DNA of 64,000 nt, from positions 10,044,001 through 10,108,000 of the forward strand of contig CM106586.1 in NCBI GenBank assembly GCA_048013815.1, read 5' to 3'. The notes beneath the pieces are model-generated. The model saw only the letters and a program-made list of their open reading frames with translations, had not been told where the DNA came from and did not search any database. How positions within the stretch are numbered: the stretch's first letter is position 1; each line of letters starts with the position of its first letter. Origin of the DNA: Setoptus koraiensis (taxonomy: Eukaryota; Arthropoda). Both the position numbers and the translations under genes were made by a program. Positions 46,207 to 57,592 of the stretch are shown piece by piece.

Positions 46207-46332
46207 TCGCACTCTGGTCACCACACTGTGATCACCACACTGTGATCGCCACACTGTGATCGCCACACTGTGATCACCACACTGTGATCGCCACACTGTG
46301 ATCGCCACACTGTGATCGCCAGACTCTGGTCA
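46207..46332. repeat. 14-bp tandem repeat, eight to nine copies
   Basis: The units are CCACACTGTGATCG and CCACACTGTGATCA. Each carries the dyad CACACTGTG. Confidence 0.9.
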
Positions 46333-46793
46333 TCGCAGTGCGATGGTCGCACCGCGATGGTCAGAGATTAAATGAAAGCAGCACCACAAACACATGACAT
46401 AACAACAACAATATGTGGCCAATGGGCATTTGTTTCTCATTCAACTGTTCCAACAAACAAACGAGAGCGTGTGTGAGCCAGTTGGTTTGTTGCTGGCGCA
46501 GTGATGCTGCCCAAGTCAGACACTCAACTAAACTTAGCGGCACCGACAACCGACCAGCGCGCCATGCCTCAACTGAACAAAACATTATTTGGAATAATTG
46601 CAAAACCAGATTGATGCTCATGCCAAACTGACTTATGTAATCAATGACACTGGCACTCACTTTATTACAACAAAGACGAGTTTCTTCTGTCGAGTTTCGC
46701 ATCGCATCTTCTTCTCGACTCAAGATTCTCGAGGCTGCGCTGTAGACATGTGTGCTGAGGCATCGCTTTGCGGCCCAGAAAAAACGCCAGCCA

Positions 46794-46850
46794 GCGAGCC
46801 AGCCAAACAGCCAGCCAGCCAGCCAGCCAGCCGGCCGGCAAGACAGACAA
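46794..46850. repeat. CAGC tetranucleotide microsatellite
   Basis: CAGC/CCAG units with interruptions, ending in CCGGCCGG. Confidence 0.85.
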
Positions 46851-48878
46851 GCAAGCAATCGTGATGACGTAATCATCTATTGTGATGATTAAGAGCACAC
46901 TAACACAAGAGGCGGCCAGCAACCAACGACACTGACAACAATGAGGAATCACGATAGTAAATCAATACGTTACATGCATAACAATAAATTGTTCACTTTC
47001 ATTGTTGTTGATCGTTGTTCTCGTCGTCGCATTTCGTACGCACCGTCGCCCTAAGATATAACTAACCAAACATACATAACCAGACACATATAACCAAACA
47101 TATACAAGCGAGTGCATACAACTAAGCGCTCATTAGAGACACTCGAACAGGCCGAGTAACGGACCCATTTTGTCTCATTTTGTTGGTATTAAAGCGCAAT
47201 TTGTTCCCTTGTCTCGCTTAATTTCTACAGGTGAGTTTTTTTCTCTCGCTCTCTCTCTCTCTCTCTCTCTGCCTGGCAGTGTTGTGAATGGATCATGATG
47301 ATACATACAGCGCAATCAGTAAAAATAGGTGCTCCTCGTAGTTAGCATGACTAAATGAAAACCATGACTATTGATGACTGGCCAGCTCACTATGGCGCTG
47401 CACAGATGCGACTAGTCGTATCGCGTTTATACTGACATGATAGAGAGGAATCTCTCTCTCTGTCTCGTTGGATCGGATAGGACCGATCCGACGAGCCGTG
47501 CATGTATGTTTGCAGGGTCTGGGCCTGGGCTTGCAAAATAGTCGATAAACAACAACAACAAACAAATTCAAAGATTCTGTTAGTGACGCAACAAGGCAAC
47601 TTTATTTACTATTTATTTATAGATAAAACGATGACAAGTGCGCTCACAGTATTACAGTACGACGACCAACACGACCACTGACAACACAACTAATGTGAGC
47701 TATGGACCTAACAAATGGTTGTTACAGACGCTGTTGCCACTTGCTGCAGAGTAAGCAGCAGAATGGGCAAAATGGCTGGGCAAGCAGAATGGGCAGAATA
47801 GACCTTATAAAATAAATAACAACAGCAACCTGTGGAGTTGTTGGTCAGCACACAACTGGCACAACTTCCCATTCAAATGTGACCAGACCACTCACACAGA
47901 CACTGTACACATACTCAACTGCCATGAAGATGCACATCAAGATCATGATTGTTACAATCGTAATCAAACCGCGCCGATAGCTTGCCCATCGAGTGACCAG
48001 TGGTCATTCACGACAGCTAGATGAGTGTGTGTGTGTGTTGCCTATCGAACTTACATTGGATATAGACATAAAATAGCCGTGCATGTATTCAGATACGATC
48101 CACGATCACATTTAAATGTTGGCTTTTCATTAGCTGTATATTTCAGATTGAAGTTGCTCTCGCTCATCCGCACACTCTACGTCCCCATCTTTTATTATTT
48201 TTCATGATACTATTAATCATTGATATGACAGACAACATTTTCTCGCATATCCAATGCTTAATTTGGCCCCGAATTTTGCTCAATATTTGTCAATCAAATA
48301 TATAGCCGTCATCGAGAGGCTTATCAAAAGTGCACACCATCAATGTCCAGTTAGTAGCTTTGTCTTGATAGCTTGGCACATAAAATGTCACTTTGAATAT
48401 ATTAAATATCCGTGTGCAAATGAGATGTCACCCACTTTTGAAAGAGACGTCTTTGCGACACAAAAGTGATTCCCACTCTTTCGTCATCGGTATCGCCACG
48501 TCCGGAACAATAAGCTGATTGGAAAATATACCACCCTGCTCTGTGTGTCACAACTGGCTCCCCCTTTCTCGGGCCACAGTTCGGCTTTTAGGGGACCCAT
48601 CGCCGTGTAGCAAAAATGTTCCTCAAGATCATGAGATCCCCTTCGGCCCAATGAGTTAAATGAAACTTATGACATGGCTGTGTATATTTTATGTGAGTTG
48701 TTTGTTAATATTGACAGCAAATCATCACAATGACATGAACTCGGCACATTGCCATTGTTGTCATCTCGTAACAATGATGTAAATCTTTATTTATTACCGC
48801 TATTCTCTATTCGATTATTAACAGCGATGACACCGAACGATAAACGCATCGCTCAGCTTGATAGTTGATAGATTTTAG

Positions 48879-48960
48879 TTTATTGGTATCATCGTAAGCG
48901 GGCTGCTGCCAAAATATCGCCGGCCAATATGTAACCAATGGATACCTGTGTTCATTTATT
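48879..48960 (-). terminator. Polyadenylation signals of APC1
   Basis: AATAAA on the minus strand occurs at 48960-48955, overlapping the stop codon, and again at 48884-48879, 72 bp past the stop. The distal one is the more likely to be used. Confidence 0.55.
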
Positions 48961-51900
48961 CACTGCAACCATTGTGAGCACAACAAAACATATCATGCAT
49001 TGTCATGTAATGTGCCACTGAATCAGGTGTGTTGGTCCAATCCATTTCGCCATTGAAATATTTTGTCCAATAAGTGAGCGTTGAATCTTGCCATATTTCA
49101 TCATCTAATTGTGATCTGATGCTAGTCACTAGATCCAATTGTATTAGATTGCACAAATTTAACTGTTGTATTTGTAAGTGTTTATAACCCGAATCGGCGA
49201 CAGTTATAATATTTGTTAGTATGGGCAATAGTTCCACTTTGTCATTGGCTACACAATCAAACAATGTCGCCGATAGTTTGTCATACAAGTTTGTCTCAAA
49301 TCTCATCAATCTCTTGGCGTTCATATTCAATATATATTTTGAATAAGCCGTAACCAATTGATCGCTTGAGAACTGTAACACAGACGATTGATTTGTCCAA
49401 CCGCGGATGGCATCTTTCATCAGACTCATGGCATTCATACTCTTGAATCCTTTTTCATCCTCATTGTATGGCAAACAACCAACCTTTTGTTTGACCCTAA
49501 GGCATCCATCATCATCCCACAGACACTTCTCTAGTGTCGACCAATTCTTGTTCCTGTCGAATTCAACTCGCCAATAGCGATCATCATCGACGCACACACT
49601 AACTATTGAATCCAGTTCAGGCAATAAACATGGTGCCTTGACTCGCTTTGTGACAGTGGTGGTTACGGTGTTGTTGGGGTCATTTAATACTAGTGTCAGA
49701 TACACATAGACGGCCTGATCAGTTTGAATGTGGCGTGGTATCAACAAACGCGGTTCCGCTGCCAATACATACAAGTGTCTGAATGCCTGCAAATGGTACC
49801 TGTTGTCTGTACTATGGGTGGGAAATTTCGGAAAGAAGGCACAAACTAATGCGGCTATGGCAGACGGTGATGTATTTAGTGAATAACGGCAACCACCTAG
49901 AAATAGTAGACCCAATGACATATGCACGGCCATGTGAGAGCCGTAAAACACACAGCTCAATGATACTCGTGATCGCAAATATCTACATACGCGCAATACA
50001 TCCAAATTGCCAGTGCCGGCCATTATCAATGACAACGACAACACTAGAACGTTTAGACATGTCTCGATAGTTGAACGACCGGCCTGCTCTGATAGGCTAT
50101 TCTTCTCGCTCATTGCTATGAACATTGATGTGTATTTGTAAACCGTTTTGTAAGCGTCCCTGTTAGCAGATCCCGCAAATTTTAAGCCCATTGCCATACA
50201 ATTGCCGGCAACAATGTTGCAATAAGCCTGGCTCATAGTTTCAAAATCAATTGTTTGACTAACTGAATTTGATGAGCGCTGAAATGCATTGTCCAAGACA
50301 ATTTTTGGAATATGCGACTCAATCCAAGATCTATTGGGCATTATATCACTCCACATAATTAAACCATAACTTATCATGCGCAATATCAACAAGTCTGGCC
50401 TAATTGATTCTAATAGATATTGGGTGTCTGGGGCAAGCATCCATTGAGCAACTGAACGATTGTTTGAGCGATGATACATCAAACCTAAGGCTAGTGTCGC
50501 ACCCGGACTGGTAACATCGGTGTTTATGAAATCTCCTTCGCGCATCTGACAGCTTGGAGTTTTGTAGCGTTCGCGCTGAGCAATACTCATAGGTTTCTTT
50601 CTTCCACCGAGCATGTAATGACGTAATTGATCAGCCGACATTATATCATTGCCAATGCTGCTGCTGCCACGGCATAGATTAACTAAACCAAAAGCCAGTC
50701 CGGCAGTCAGAGCATAGCTCTCTCTGTCAACGTGATTGTCTGTCTCTGGTCCAGGAGGTCTCTCGATTTCGTCTAGTAAAACCTTGGACAAATGACAATC
50801 TCCTGATTTCTCATACAGAAGTCCTACACCAAGTAATGAAGCGACCTGTACAGATGGCGGAACATCAAGCTCAGTAGATGTTGGTGGTAATAGTGCATCC
50901 ACGTGAATACTGAGCACTTTGATCATATTATTGTCTCGTGAGCCTCTTTTTGCTGCTGACAAACCCAAAAGAATGGCAACTTTAGTTAAAAAGTAATCGT
51001 TACTCAAACAGAGATAATCGTGTATAGTCATTAGTGACAATTTAGCTAGGTGACCATTCAGACCTAATGCAAATAAAAATCCTGCATGCTCATTCTGGGT
51101 GTTGCTCAATGCGGATTCACGATCCCTAGGATCCTGGCCATTCATACTACTTTTGGGCCGGTTATAATTGATCCATGTCGAGTCTATGACATTATTCGAT
51201 ATGGAGGCACATATGGTCAAACCGGCAGCGACCCCATTGTGGAAATAAGGCCATTGACACAGGGCAGGATCTTGGGTGGGTCCATCTATAGTTCTTTCTC
51301 CAGGCGGGGTGCGACCACTAAGGCATAACTTGGGCACATTGAACGATTCTCCTATAACTGGTGAGTATGTTCGCATAGTCAGCATGCCTCTACCAACTGG
51401 CAACGCCATGGTTCTTATATTTAGCGTGTACAAATAACGCTGTTGCTCCTCTCTTATCTCATCCTCATTAGATCCTTGACGGGGCGGCAATGATATGATC
51501 ACTGGCGAACTTGAAGACAGCATTCTTTGCGCCTCTGAAACTCGCTCGTCATCTGGAAAGAGCAAGCGTATAACTTCATCATTGAAAATATTGGATTTCT
51601 TGCTTTTCAATTTGTCATTTGTGCGATTTCCTAGACTATTCGACGACTTGTTAGCATCAGTTACTGGTTCTGCATCATTATCATTGTTGGAATTGAACAT
51701 GGTGCTTGCAGACTGGTATTTTCTCGTAAGTGAAACTAAGTCTTGGCGCCCAATCAGGGAGAAACAGGATTCGGGCCAATCAACAGGTGGTGAGATTCGG
51801 CATTTGAAGATACAATTCCATAAAATTAAAGCTATTCCATCTGGCAGATCAAGAATATATTCGCGATTCACTCCATATTTGTCCATGAGAGCAACAACTC

Positions 51901-54742
51901 TTTCGTTAGTAGTTTTTGCGGTCAAAGTGAGATCACATTTGCAATCTGAAGACTGGGTTAGATAACTGTTGCCAATATTACGGAGAGCCTGATCATTACT
52001 TGATTTAATTTCTCCTTTCTGCATCACGTAGAATAAACTAACTATTATTCTCGTATCGTTTGTCACTTTGGGTATGTGGGGAAAAGGATCAACATCCGCT
52101 ACAGAACTATCCTGCTGCCTTCTCAGGCAATGGGCAATATGATCATAGACACTGGGTGGGTTTTTAGTAAAAAAGTTAGGTTGAGCGATCAGATGCAAAT
52201 GATTCGAGTATAGGGTTGCAAGTTTGTCTCGATAAGGACCAACTCGAAGTCTGAGATTTGGAAATGATCTCCAATAATGTTCTTGATATTTAGGTAGATC
52301 TAGAATGCACGCTATCACGATAAGGAGATCCGACATTTGTTCGGCCCAGACCCAGGTTGATTTGCAGAGCTTGAAGTCTTCAAATACTAGATGAAATGTG
52401 TAGAACAATGATCTCAGATTAATGAATAGCTGGTTATTTCGAAAATTGCTCTCGGATGTGGCAAGCAAGAATATTTTGCTATCCGTTGTGATTAGTTTTG
52501 CTGAAGTAGGTATAGTTGAAGGAGACGAGGTTAGTGGAAAGGAACACTTTGAATTGGATAAAGCACGGGTCTCTGGGCGCATTCTTTTAGGAGAAGATAC
52601 ATCCGGAACAGGTTGTTGAGCTATCCGCTTGATACTTTTGTCTGGTTTCGGTGAAGAACTGCTCTTGGACATATTTAAGCTGTCTGTATTTAGCTGAATG
52701 TTGTTGAGGAACCATCTCTTGAAAAGGTCTAACTCTTGATCAGCAGTTATGTTCAAATTCGCAGCCGTATTTCTAGTTGTGTACCATTTTGTAAAAAGGT
52801 CCATGACCAAATCCTTGGAACCTACATTCCTAACAGAATCCAACAACTTATCTACTGCGGACGAGGTAGAAATGTTTGGTATTTCGAATCTTACAAGATC
52901 TTTGGGACCCGGACTCATCATAACAGATTGACCAATAATTGATTTGATTGACATAAACTTCAGTGTGGTCTCGGAATCAGCATCCATGTTAGTAGATGGT
53001 GTCGTAGCTGACTGTGAGCTACTAGAAGAGAAATTTCTAGTCAATTTACTACCCAGAACAGGTGATATAGTTTGATTGATGTCGAAAAACTTATCTTCAA
53101 AACTTCGCATCGAGTTGTTTCCTACAAGGCTTGATCGTTTTTGAATTGATGATAAAACAGAGGCAGGTGAAAGATGGGTTGAGAATGCCCAAGGTGTTTG
53201 AAATGTTAGGGGACGGAAATTTGTAGGAACTTGAGAACTCTGAGGTACTAAAACATTTGCGATCTTTGTTGTTCCACTGTAGAGCGCCACAGAATGGTCC
53301 ATTTGGATTACGATGATCATTTTGAGTTGATTCGAAGGCTTGGAATCAAATACTTTCAATGGGAGGGGTACGGTGGGACCAAACACCAACTTTTGACCAT
53401 CATTTGTGTTGTCAAACTTAACAAGTTTGACCCTCTTGTCTGACTGCCAGGCGAAATAGTTTTGTCCTACAAAATCGGTCGTGAGATAAAAAGACCTGCT
53501 TATCACATTACTATTACTTGATGATTCTGACCATATTTGCTCTAAAATGATCTCCGGTAAAATTGGTTCGCCTATATCATCCCTTAGATAGTCGATAATG
53601 CGACTTCTATTGGGTGTCGACATAAATTTCAGAGTTGAGGGTGAGTCGCTGAATATTTCACTATGCATACTCCTCATGGATGTGCTAGCAGCCATGGGCG
53701 ACATGTAAGCGGATTGGTGATTGAATGATGCGCTGCTTGATGAAATGTTTTGTTCTGTTGTGGAACAACTAGGCCGCAAATGATAGTAATTATCTACAGC
53801 ATCAATCTCGTCGTTTGTTGTTGGTCTGATGGACCACAAACTGTGAGATTTTTCGCTCGTGTTGTACATCAAACAAACTAGGGACTCCTCATGACAACTG
53901 ATAAGTTTGAACCTGTTGTGTGGTGCACAATATTGGAGAAATTTGCTTTCTTGTTGAGGCATCTTGGATGTAGATATTTTCATCAAAATAGGCGAGACCT
54001 CCAACAGTGGATGCATTAATGAGAATAATATGGGTAAAGTAGAGCTCACTTTATCACACGTGGCTCTCTCTATTATGAGGCCCAACTTGATGGGGTAAAC
54101 TTGAGCAACTGCGAATGGCAGAGGCAATTGAAAGTGATCTCCGTTCTTGTTGAAAATATTCAAATTTGTTGAATCAACTAAACAGACATAATCATCGGAT
54201 GTCCTGTCCGGTTGTTTATTTTTTGCCAATTGATTGTAGGCAGAGGCAGCAATTTGGCTTGTGTTAGCTAGATTGTTCAACTTTGACGTCGCAAGTTCAT
54301 TATTCATTATAGACGGGTGATCTTTAGGGACTATTTTACGACTCGAACCAGAGGACTCTCTTGAGGAATCAGGGTCAGATTGAAAACGACACCAAAACGC
54401 CTTTGTGACAGGTTTATCCAACGTGAATGTTTTGATGACTCTGGTCAGATTTCTGCCGTTACCAACGGTCCAAAATACCATATTATCTTTGACATAGAGC
54501 TCCTCTTCGCCTGCCTCAGTCTTCCTAGTTTCCCAAATCTCGTTCGTAGACGCTTCCTGTTGACCATAGTTTCTTTTGCTTGTGCCGGGCAATCTAAAGA
54601 ACTCACTGGATGCTGCGGTCTCACAAGATGATAACATAGTGGATAACATAAGATTATCGTCGTGTCCATCGTCGGTGCAATGGTGATCGAGCAACGACGT
54701 CGCGTAAGGAACGCAAGACAGCAAATGTCCCGAGGCAATCAT
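48956..54742 (-). CDS. ANAPC1: Anaphase-promoting complex subunit 1 (APC1)
   Basis: A single 1928-residue frame with no intron. APC1 is the largest scaffold subunit of the APC/C ubiquitin ligase. It holds the platform together and connects to the catalytic and coactivator parts. The N-terminal propeller region shows the family motif ELYVKDNMVFWTVGNG and the sequence TFTLDKPVTKAFWCRF (about 80-120). A Ser/Pro-rich insert with SP and TP sites (about 330-390, SDSPSTLKFMSTPNRS) is in the place of the vertebrate phospho-regulated 300s loop (inference). A second SP-rich linker (VSSPKRMRPE) is at about 700. Proteasome/cyclosome repeats follow from about 1215 (HAGFLFALGLNGHLAKL, VASLLGVGLLYEKSG, ALTAGLAFGLVNL). 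The length is close to vertebrate APC1 (about 1,940). The stop TAA lies inside an AATAAA signal. Confidence 0.95.
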   Translation of the reverse strand: MIASGHLLSCVPYATSLLDHHCTDDGHDDNLMLSTMLSSCETAASSEFFRLPGTSKRNYGQQEASTNEIWETRKTEAGEEELYVKDNMVFWTVGNGRNLTRVIKTFTLDKPVTKAFWCRFQSDPDSSRESSGSSRKIVPKDHPSIMNNELATSKLNNLANTSQIAASAYNQLAKNKQPDRTSDDYVCLVDSTNLNIFNKNGDHFQLPLPFAVAQVYPIKLGLIIERATCDKVSSTLPILFSLMHPLLEVSPILMKISTSKMPQQESKFLQYCAPHNRFKLISCHEESLVCLMYNTSEKSHSLWSIRPTTNDEIDAVDNYYHLRPSCSTTEQNISSSSASFNHQSAYMSPMAASTSMRSMHSEIFSDSPSTLKFMSTPNRSRIIDYLRDDIGEPILPEIILEQIWSESSSNSNVISRSFYLTTDFVGQNYFAWQSDKRVKLVKFDNTNDGQKLVFGPTVPLPLKVFDSKPSNQLKMIIVIQMDHSVALYSGTTKIANVLVPQSSQVPTNFRPLTFQTPWAFSTHLSPASVLSSIQKRSSLVGNNSMRSFEDKFFDINQTISPVLGSKLTRNFSSSSSQSATTPSTNMDADSETTLKFMSIKSIIGQSVMMSPGPKDLVRFEIPNISTSSAVDKLLDSVRNVGSKDLVMDLFTKWYTTRNTAANLNITADQELDLFKRWFLNNIQLNTDSLNMSKSSSSPKPDKSIKRIAQQPVPDVSSPKRMRPETRALSNSKCSFPLTSSPSTIPTSAKLITTDSKIFLLATSESNFRNNQLFINLRSLFYTFHLVFEDFKLCKSTWVWAEQMSDLLIVIACILDLPKYQEHYWRSFPNLRLRVGPYRDKLATLYSNHLHLIAQPNFFTKNPPSVYDHIAHCLRRQQDSSVADVDPFPHIPKVTNDTRIIVSLFYVMQKGEIKSSNDQALRNIGNSYLTQSSDCKCDLTLTAKTTNERVVALMDKYGVNREYILDLPDGIALILWNCIFKCRISPPVDWPESCFSLIGRQDLVSLTRKYQSASTMFNSNNDNDAEPVTDANKSSNSLGNRTNDKLKSKKSNIFNDEVIRLLFPDDERVSEAQRMLSSSSPVIISLPPRQGSNEDEIREEQQRYLYTLNIRTMALPVGRGMLTMRTYSPVIGESFNVPKLCLSGRTPPGERTIDGPTQDPALCQWPYFHNGVAAGLTICASISNNVIDSTWINYNRPKSSMNGQDPRDRESALSNTQNEHAGFLFALGLNGHLAKLSLMTIHDYLCLSNDYFLTKVAILLGLSAAKRGSRDNNMIKVLSIHVDALLPPTSTELDVPPSVQVASLLGVGLLYEKSGDCHLSKVLLDEIERPPGPETDNHVDRESYALTAGLAFGLVNLCRGSSSIGNDIMSADQLRHYMLGGRKKPMSIAQRERYKTPSCQMREGDFINTDVTSPGATLALGLMYHRSNNRSVAQWMLAPDTQYLLESIRPDLLILRMISYGLIMWSDIMPNRSWIESHIPKIVLDNAFQRSSNSVSQTIDFETMSQAYCNIVAGNCMAMGLKFAGSANRDAYKTVYKYTSMFIAMSEKNSLSEQAGRSTIETCLNVLVLSLSLIMAGTGNLDVLRVCRYLRSRVSLSCVFYGSHMAVHMSLGLLFLGGCRYSLNTSPSAIAALVCAFFPKFPTHSTDNRYHLQAFRHLYVLAAEPRLLIPRHIQTDQAVYVYLTLVLNDPNNTVTTTVTKRVKAPCLLPELDSIVSVCVDDDRYWRVEFDRNKNWSTLEKCLWDDDGCLRVKQKVGCLPYNEDEKGFKSMNAMSLMKDAIRGWTNQSSVLQFSSDQLVTAYSKYILNMNAKRLMRFETNLYDKLSATLFDCVANDKVELLPILTNIITVADSGYKHLQIQQLNLCNLIQLDLVTSIRSQLDDEIWQDSTLTYWTKYFNGEMDWTNTPDSVAHYMTMHDMFCCAHNGCSE

Positions 54743-55168
54743 TGCGTTTGCTTATGGAGCCAATCGAAATATAATATAAATAGGTATTAGTAGTAATAAT
54801 GATATAGTTTCTTCTTAATAATTATAACATTTATTAGAGCAACATGTTACACGTACTGGCCCACTCCACATGATAATAATATTTTCTTCACATAAAACAT
54901 GTGGCCAGTAGCTGCGAATGCGCCAAAATGTCGCACGCTCAATGTTTATGCCGCCTGCCGCCAGGTGTGAGACCGAACGATACAGCAGAGACATCAAAAT
55001 ATATTTCCAATTTATTGCTTATTATTATTATTGAATGTTAATTATCAATGATGTAATACTGTTGAGCAACGAACATATGTTTGTTTGTGACTATGCTGTT
55101 TCTGTTTTCATTCATTGCATACAAAGACAAATTCTTAATTAATTACATTAATACTGATAGATTGCAAA
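54743..55168. other. Intergenic region between the HR96-like receptor and APC1
   Basis: 426 bp, AT-rich. It contains the receptor's 3' end (minus-strand AATAAA at 55016-55011) and must contain the APC1 promoter. Nothing else was recognised. Confidence 0.6.
55011..55016 (-). terminator. Polyadenylation signal of the HR96-like receptor
   Basis: AATAAA on the minus strand, about 153 bp past the stop codon. Confidence 0.5.
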
Positions 55169-57223
55169 TCATATGGTGCTAAGATCGAACAGTTCTACAA
55201 TAAGAGGTGTTATTTGAGCTGGTTGAAAGTCTTTCGAGAAGAATTTGTTGTATTCTTCGTTGGTTTCATTGATCTTATTGAGTGTGAGCATCAATTTTTC
55301 ATACTTCATTAAAGGTTCCGGGTGAACACACAAAAGATATTCTTTCAAACTGGATAAGTAGTATACATGTTCAGCGTGTATGTCACTACCACCTTCTAAA
55401 TTAGAATAACTAGCAATATCAAATAACAAAATCATGCCCAATATTGCCACAGTGATACGATCTTCTCTGAGGGGCCTGTCAAAAGTCATAAGAAGACTTC
55501 TATGTTTTTCATAAACTGAGCTCTTTTTAGCTTGCTTCAGCACTTCCAGCGATAGTTCACGGTTATTCTTGGTATCTCGCCAACCGCAAATATTGTCAAC
55601 GAAAGTATGAGTTGATCTTAGAATAAGAATTTTAAAACATGCTGTCTTGAGCAGAGCTATCTGATCATCCATCGACAAAATCTTGAACGCGTTGATTTGT
55701 TTGATCGTTTGGATGAATGATCGCAAGGAATAATCGCATAGTTGCACTAGATTTTCCAAAGTGTTTACATCTTTACTCAAAAGGGTAGCACCACGATTGG
55801 GTTCAAATATGAATTTTGACGCCTCTAAAAGTTCGTTGATTCTACGAAGTTGATTTGGGTGTAAATTGATGGAGGACAATCTGTCACGAACTTGTTCATC
55901 ACTTATGCAAGGAAAGGCGAACAATGATTTACCTCCGTCATAAGATAACAAATTGTTTGGATATATGATAGCGGTCGAATTTATGAAGAAGGAATTGCTT
56001 GTGGACGTATCATTTGTTTCGGCCTCCTCAAGTATTAGATCATATGCCTGGGCATTTTGATCGCAATCATTTGAATCAATTTTAGTGTTTGTTGAACCAC
56101 AAGTGACACAATTGCTCTGATTAAAATCTGGAATTGTAAAAGTTGCTGCTGAGTCTGATTGGCAGGAACATGGGGCATCGTTTATCATAGTTCGTTGTAC
56201 CATTTCCGAATTATAAGAGTAACATGGATTACTATAAACATGACTCCTGTTAATGGGGTCTCTTTCTGGCAATGTTTGAGTTTTGGCAATCACAATATTT
56301 TTGCAGTTTAGGCAATCATGAGGACAAAAGAGGAAAGCTGGTCCAGTGCCCTCCATAAGATCAGTTTCATCGGGGCAAGAGGTGCTAGCATCTTTCTTTT
56401 CAATGATTGTTTTTTCGTCGGCGTCCTTTGATTCTTCATTCGAGTTAGTATCAGTCTTTTTCTGTCTGTTTTGAATAATTTTCATTCGCTTCTTATATTT
56501 TTGTTCATCCGAGAGAATCCACTCTCTTTTCATGCCAATTTCAATGCACTTCTTGAGTCTACACCTTGAGCAAAATCGCCTGGTAACTTTGTCTATTACA
56601 CATTTGTCCCCGAACAAGCATTTCAATTTCTCCTTGAATGCATTCCTGCGGAAAAAGGCCTAAATTTTGACCGCAAAACCAATTCAAAAATTTATGCAAA
56701 AATATTGAAAGGGTTAGTGTGAAAGATCGTGATGCAACACTTGATGCGCGCGCGGCATTGACCGGTCACTCAAATGGTCAACAACAATAACAACGATAAA
56801 AACAATAACAAAATAACGAAGACTCACCTTGCATGATTCACACGTAACGGCATTGAAGTTACATGCAATAGCTCTATCGCCGCATACGGCACAAAATTTC
56901 TGCGGTCTGTATTTCTTATCAGATGTTGGGTCAGATACACAAAATGTTTGATGGTCGATCGAGGATGCATTAATATTCCTGGGCGGCGATTTTCTGAATA
57001 ATACCTCTCTATGGTCGCTCTCCGAACAGCCACTATGTGATAATGTGTTTTGTTTACCGTTTCTGATGGCCTTCTTCTTTTTATTATCATTCATTAATTC
57101 AGACATGTACATTAATTCGTTTTTTGCTGTGGATAAATTTCGTGAATCACACTCAGAGGACGACATAGAAGATGAATCAATTGAATTTTGTCTCTCATTT
57201 GAATTAGAATCATCCATATCCAT
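55169..57223 (-). CDS. Hr96: HR96-like nuclear receptor (NR1J/NR1I group), two coding exons
   Basis: Exons are 57223-56828 and 56659-55169, joined in phase 0 (donor AAG|GTGAGTC; acceptor TTTAG|GCC), giving 628 aa. The DNA-binding domain (about 110-180) has both zinc fingers: CAVCGDRA...CESCKAFFRRNAF, then CLFGDKC...FCSRCRLKKC, followed by IGMKREWIL. The P-box ESCKAFFRRNA and the sequence NFNAVTCESCK are typical of Drosophila HR96 and the vertebrate VDR/PXR/CAR side of NR1. The ligand-binding domain lies in the last 230 residues (INAFKILSMDDQIALLKTACFKILIL). HR96 family members sense lipids and xenobiotics, and arthropods, including mites, can carry many copies. A long hinge with acidic and Cys-rich stretches (CPHDCLNCKN, NCVTCGST) is unusual. 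Orthology to HR96 proper versus a paralogue is unresolved. Confidence 0.88.
56660..56827 (-). other. Intron of the HR96-like receptor (168 bp)
   Basis: The donor is GTGAGTCTTC and the acceptor AAATTTAG. It interrupts the P-box right after CESCK. Confidence 0.8.
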
Positions 57224-57592
57224 TGAGTTTATTTCGTAATTCGACTTGGATCTTGGCTTACTAAGTGTCCTTGAGCGTTGTTGACTGCTACGTTACTATG
57301 GTATCATAAGATATAATTATTATTATCTTTTTATTATTAGTGTTATAGCTGAGCATTAAAGAGGAATTAGTATTATCAAAATTTCTATGATATTAACATT
57401 GATGAGATCGAAATATTTTTTGTTTATTATCATTAATTTTGAAAACATTTCATGTGTTGACGTATTGATAACATTGTAATTACTTATGGGTCTTCTAATG
57501 ATATTAAGATAGAGGTGTGGTGTGACTCACAATATGTGAGAGTTTGTTTTTATGCGCGCGTGTGTGTGTGTATGTGCGTTTGTATGTTTAAA
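57224..57592. other. Intergenic region between SNAP-25 and the HR96-like receptor
   Basis: 369 bp, AT-rich, with a short CG/TG run (57553-57575). It holds the SNAP-25 3' end (minus-strand AATAAA at 57428-57423) and the receptor's promoter. Confidence 0.6.

Larger units (their letters stand above)
38231..48955. other. Gene-free flank between the giant CBM14 gene and APC1 (10.7 kb)
   Basis: No gene was recognised on either strand. The left two-thirds is GC-rich and packed with tandem arrays listed separately. From about 46.9 kb it becomes AT-richer and array-poor. A minus-strand stretch at about 48430-48600 stays open for about 60 codons and reads like coding sequence, but it matched nothing I know. 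Non-coding first exons of the CBM14 gene could lie here. Confidence 0.6.
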
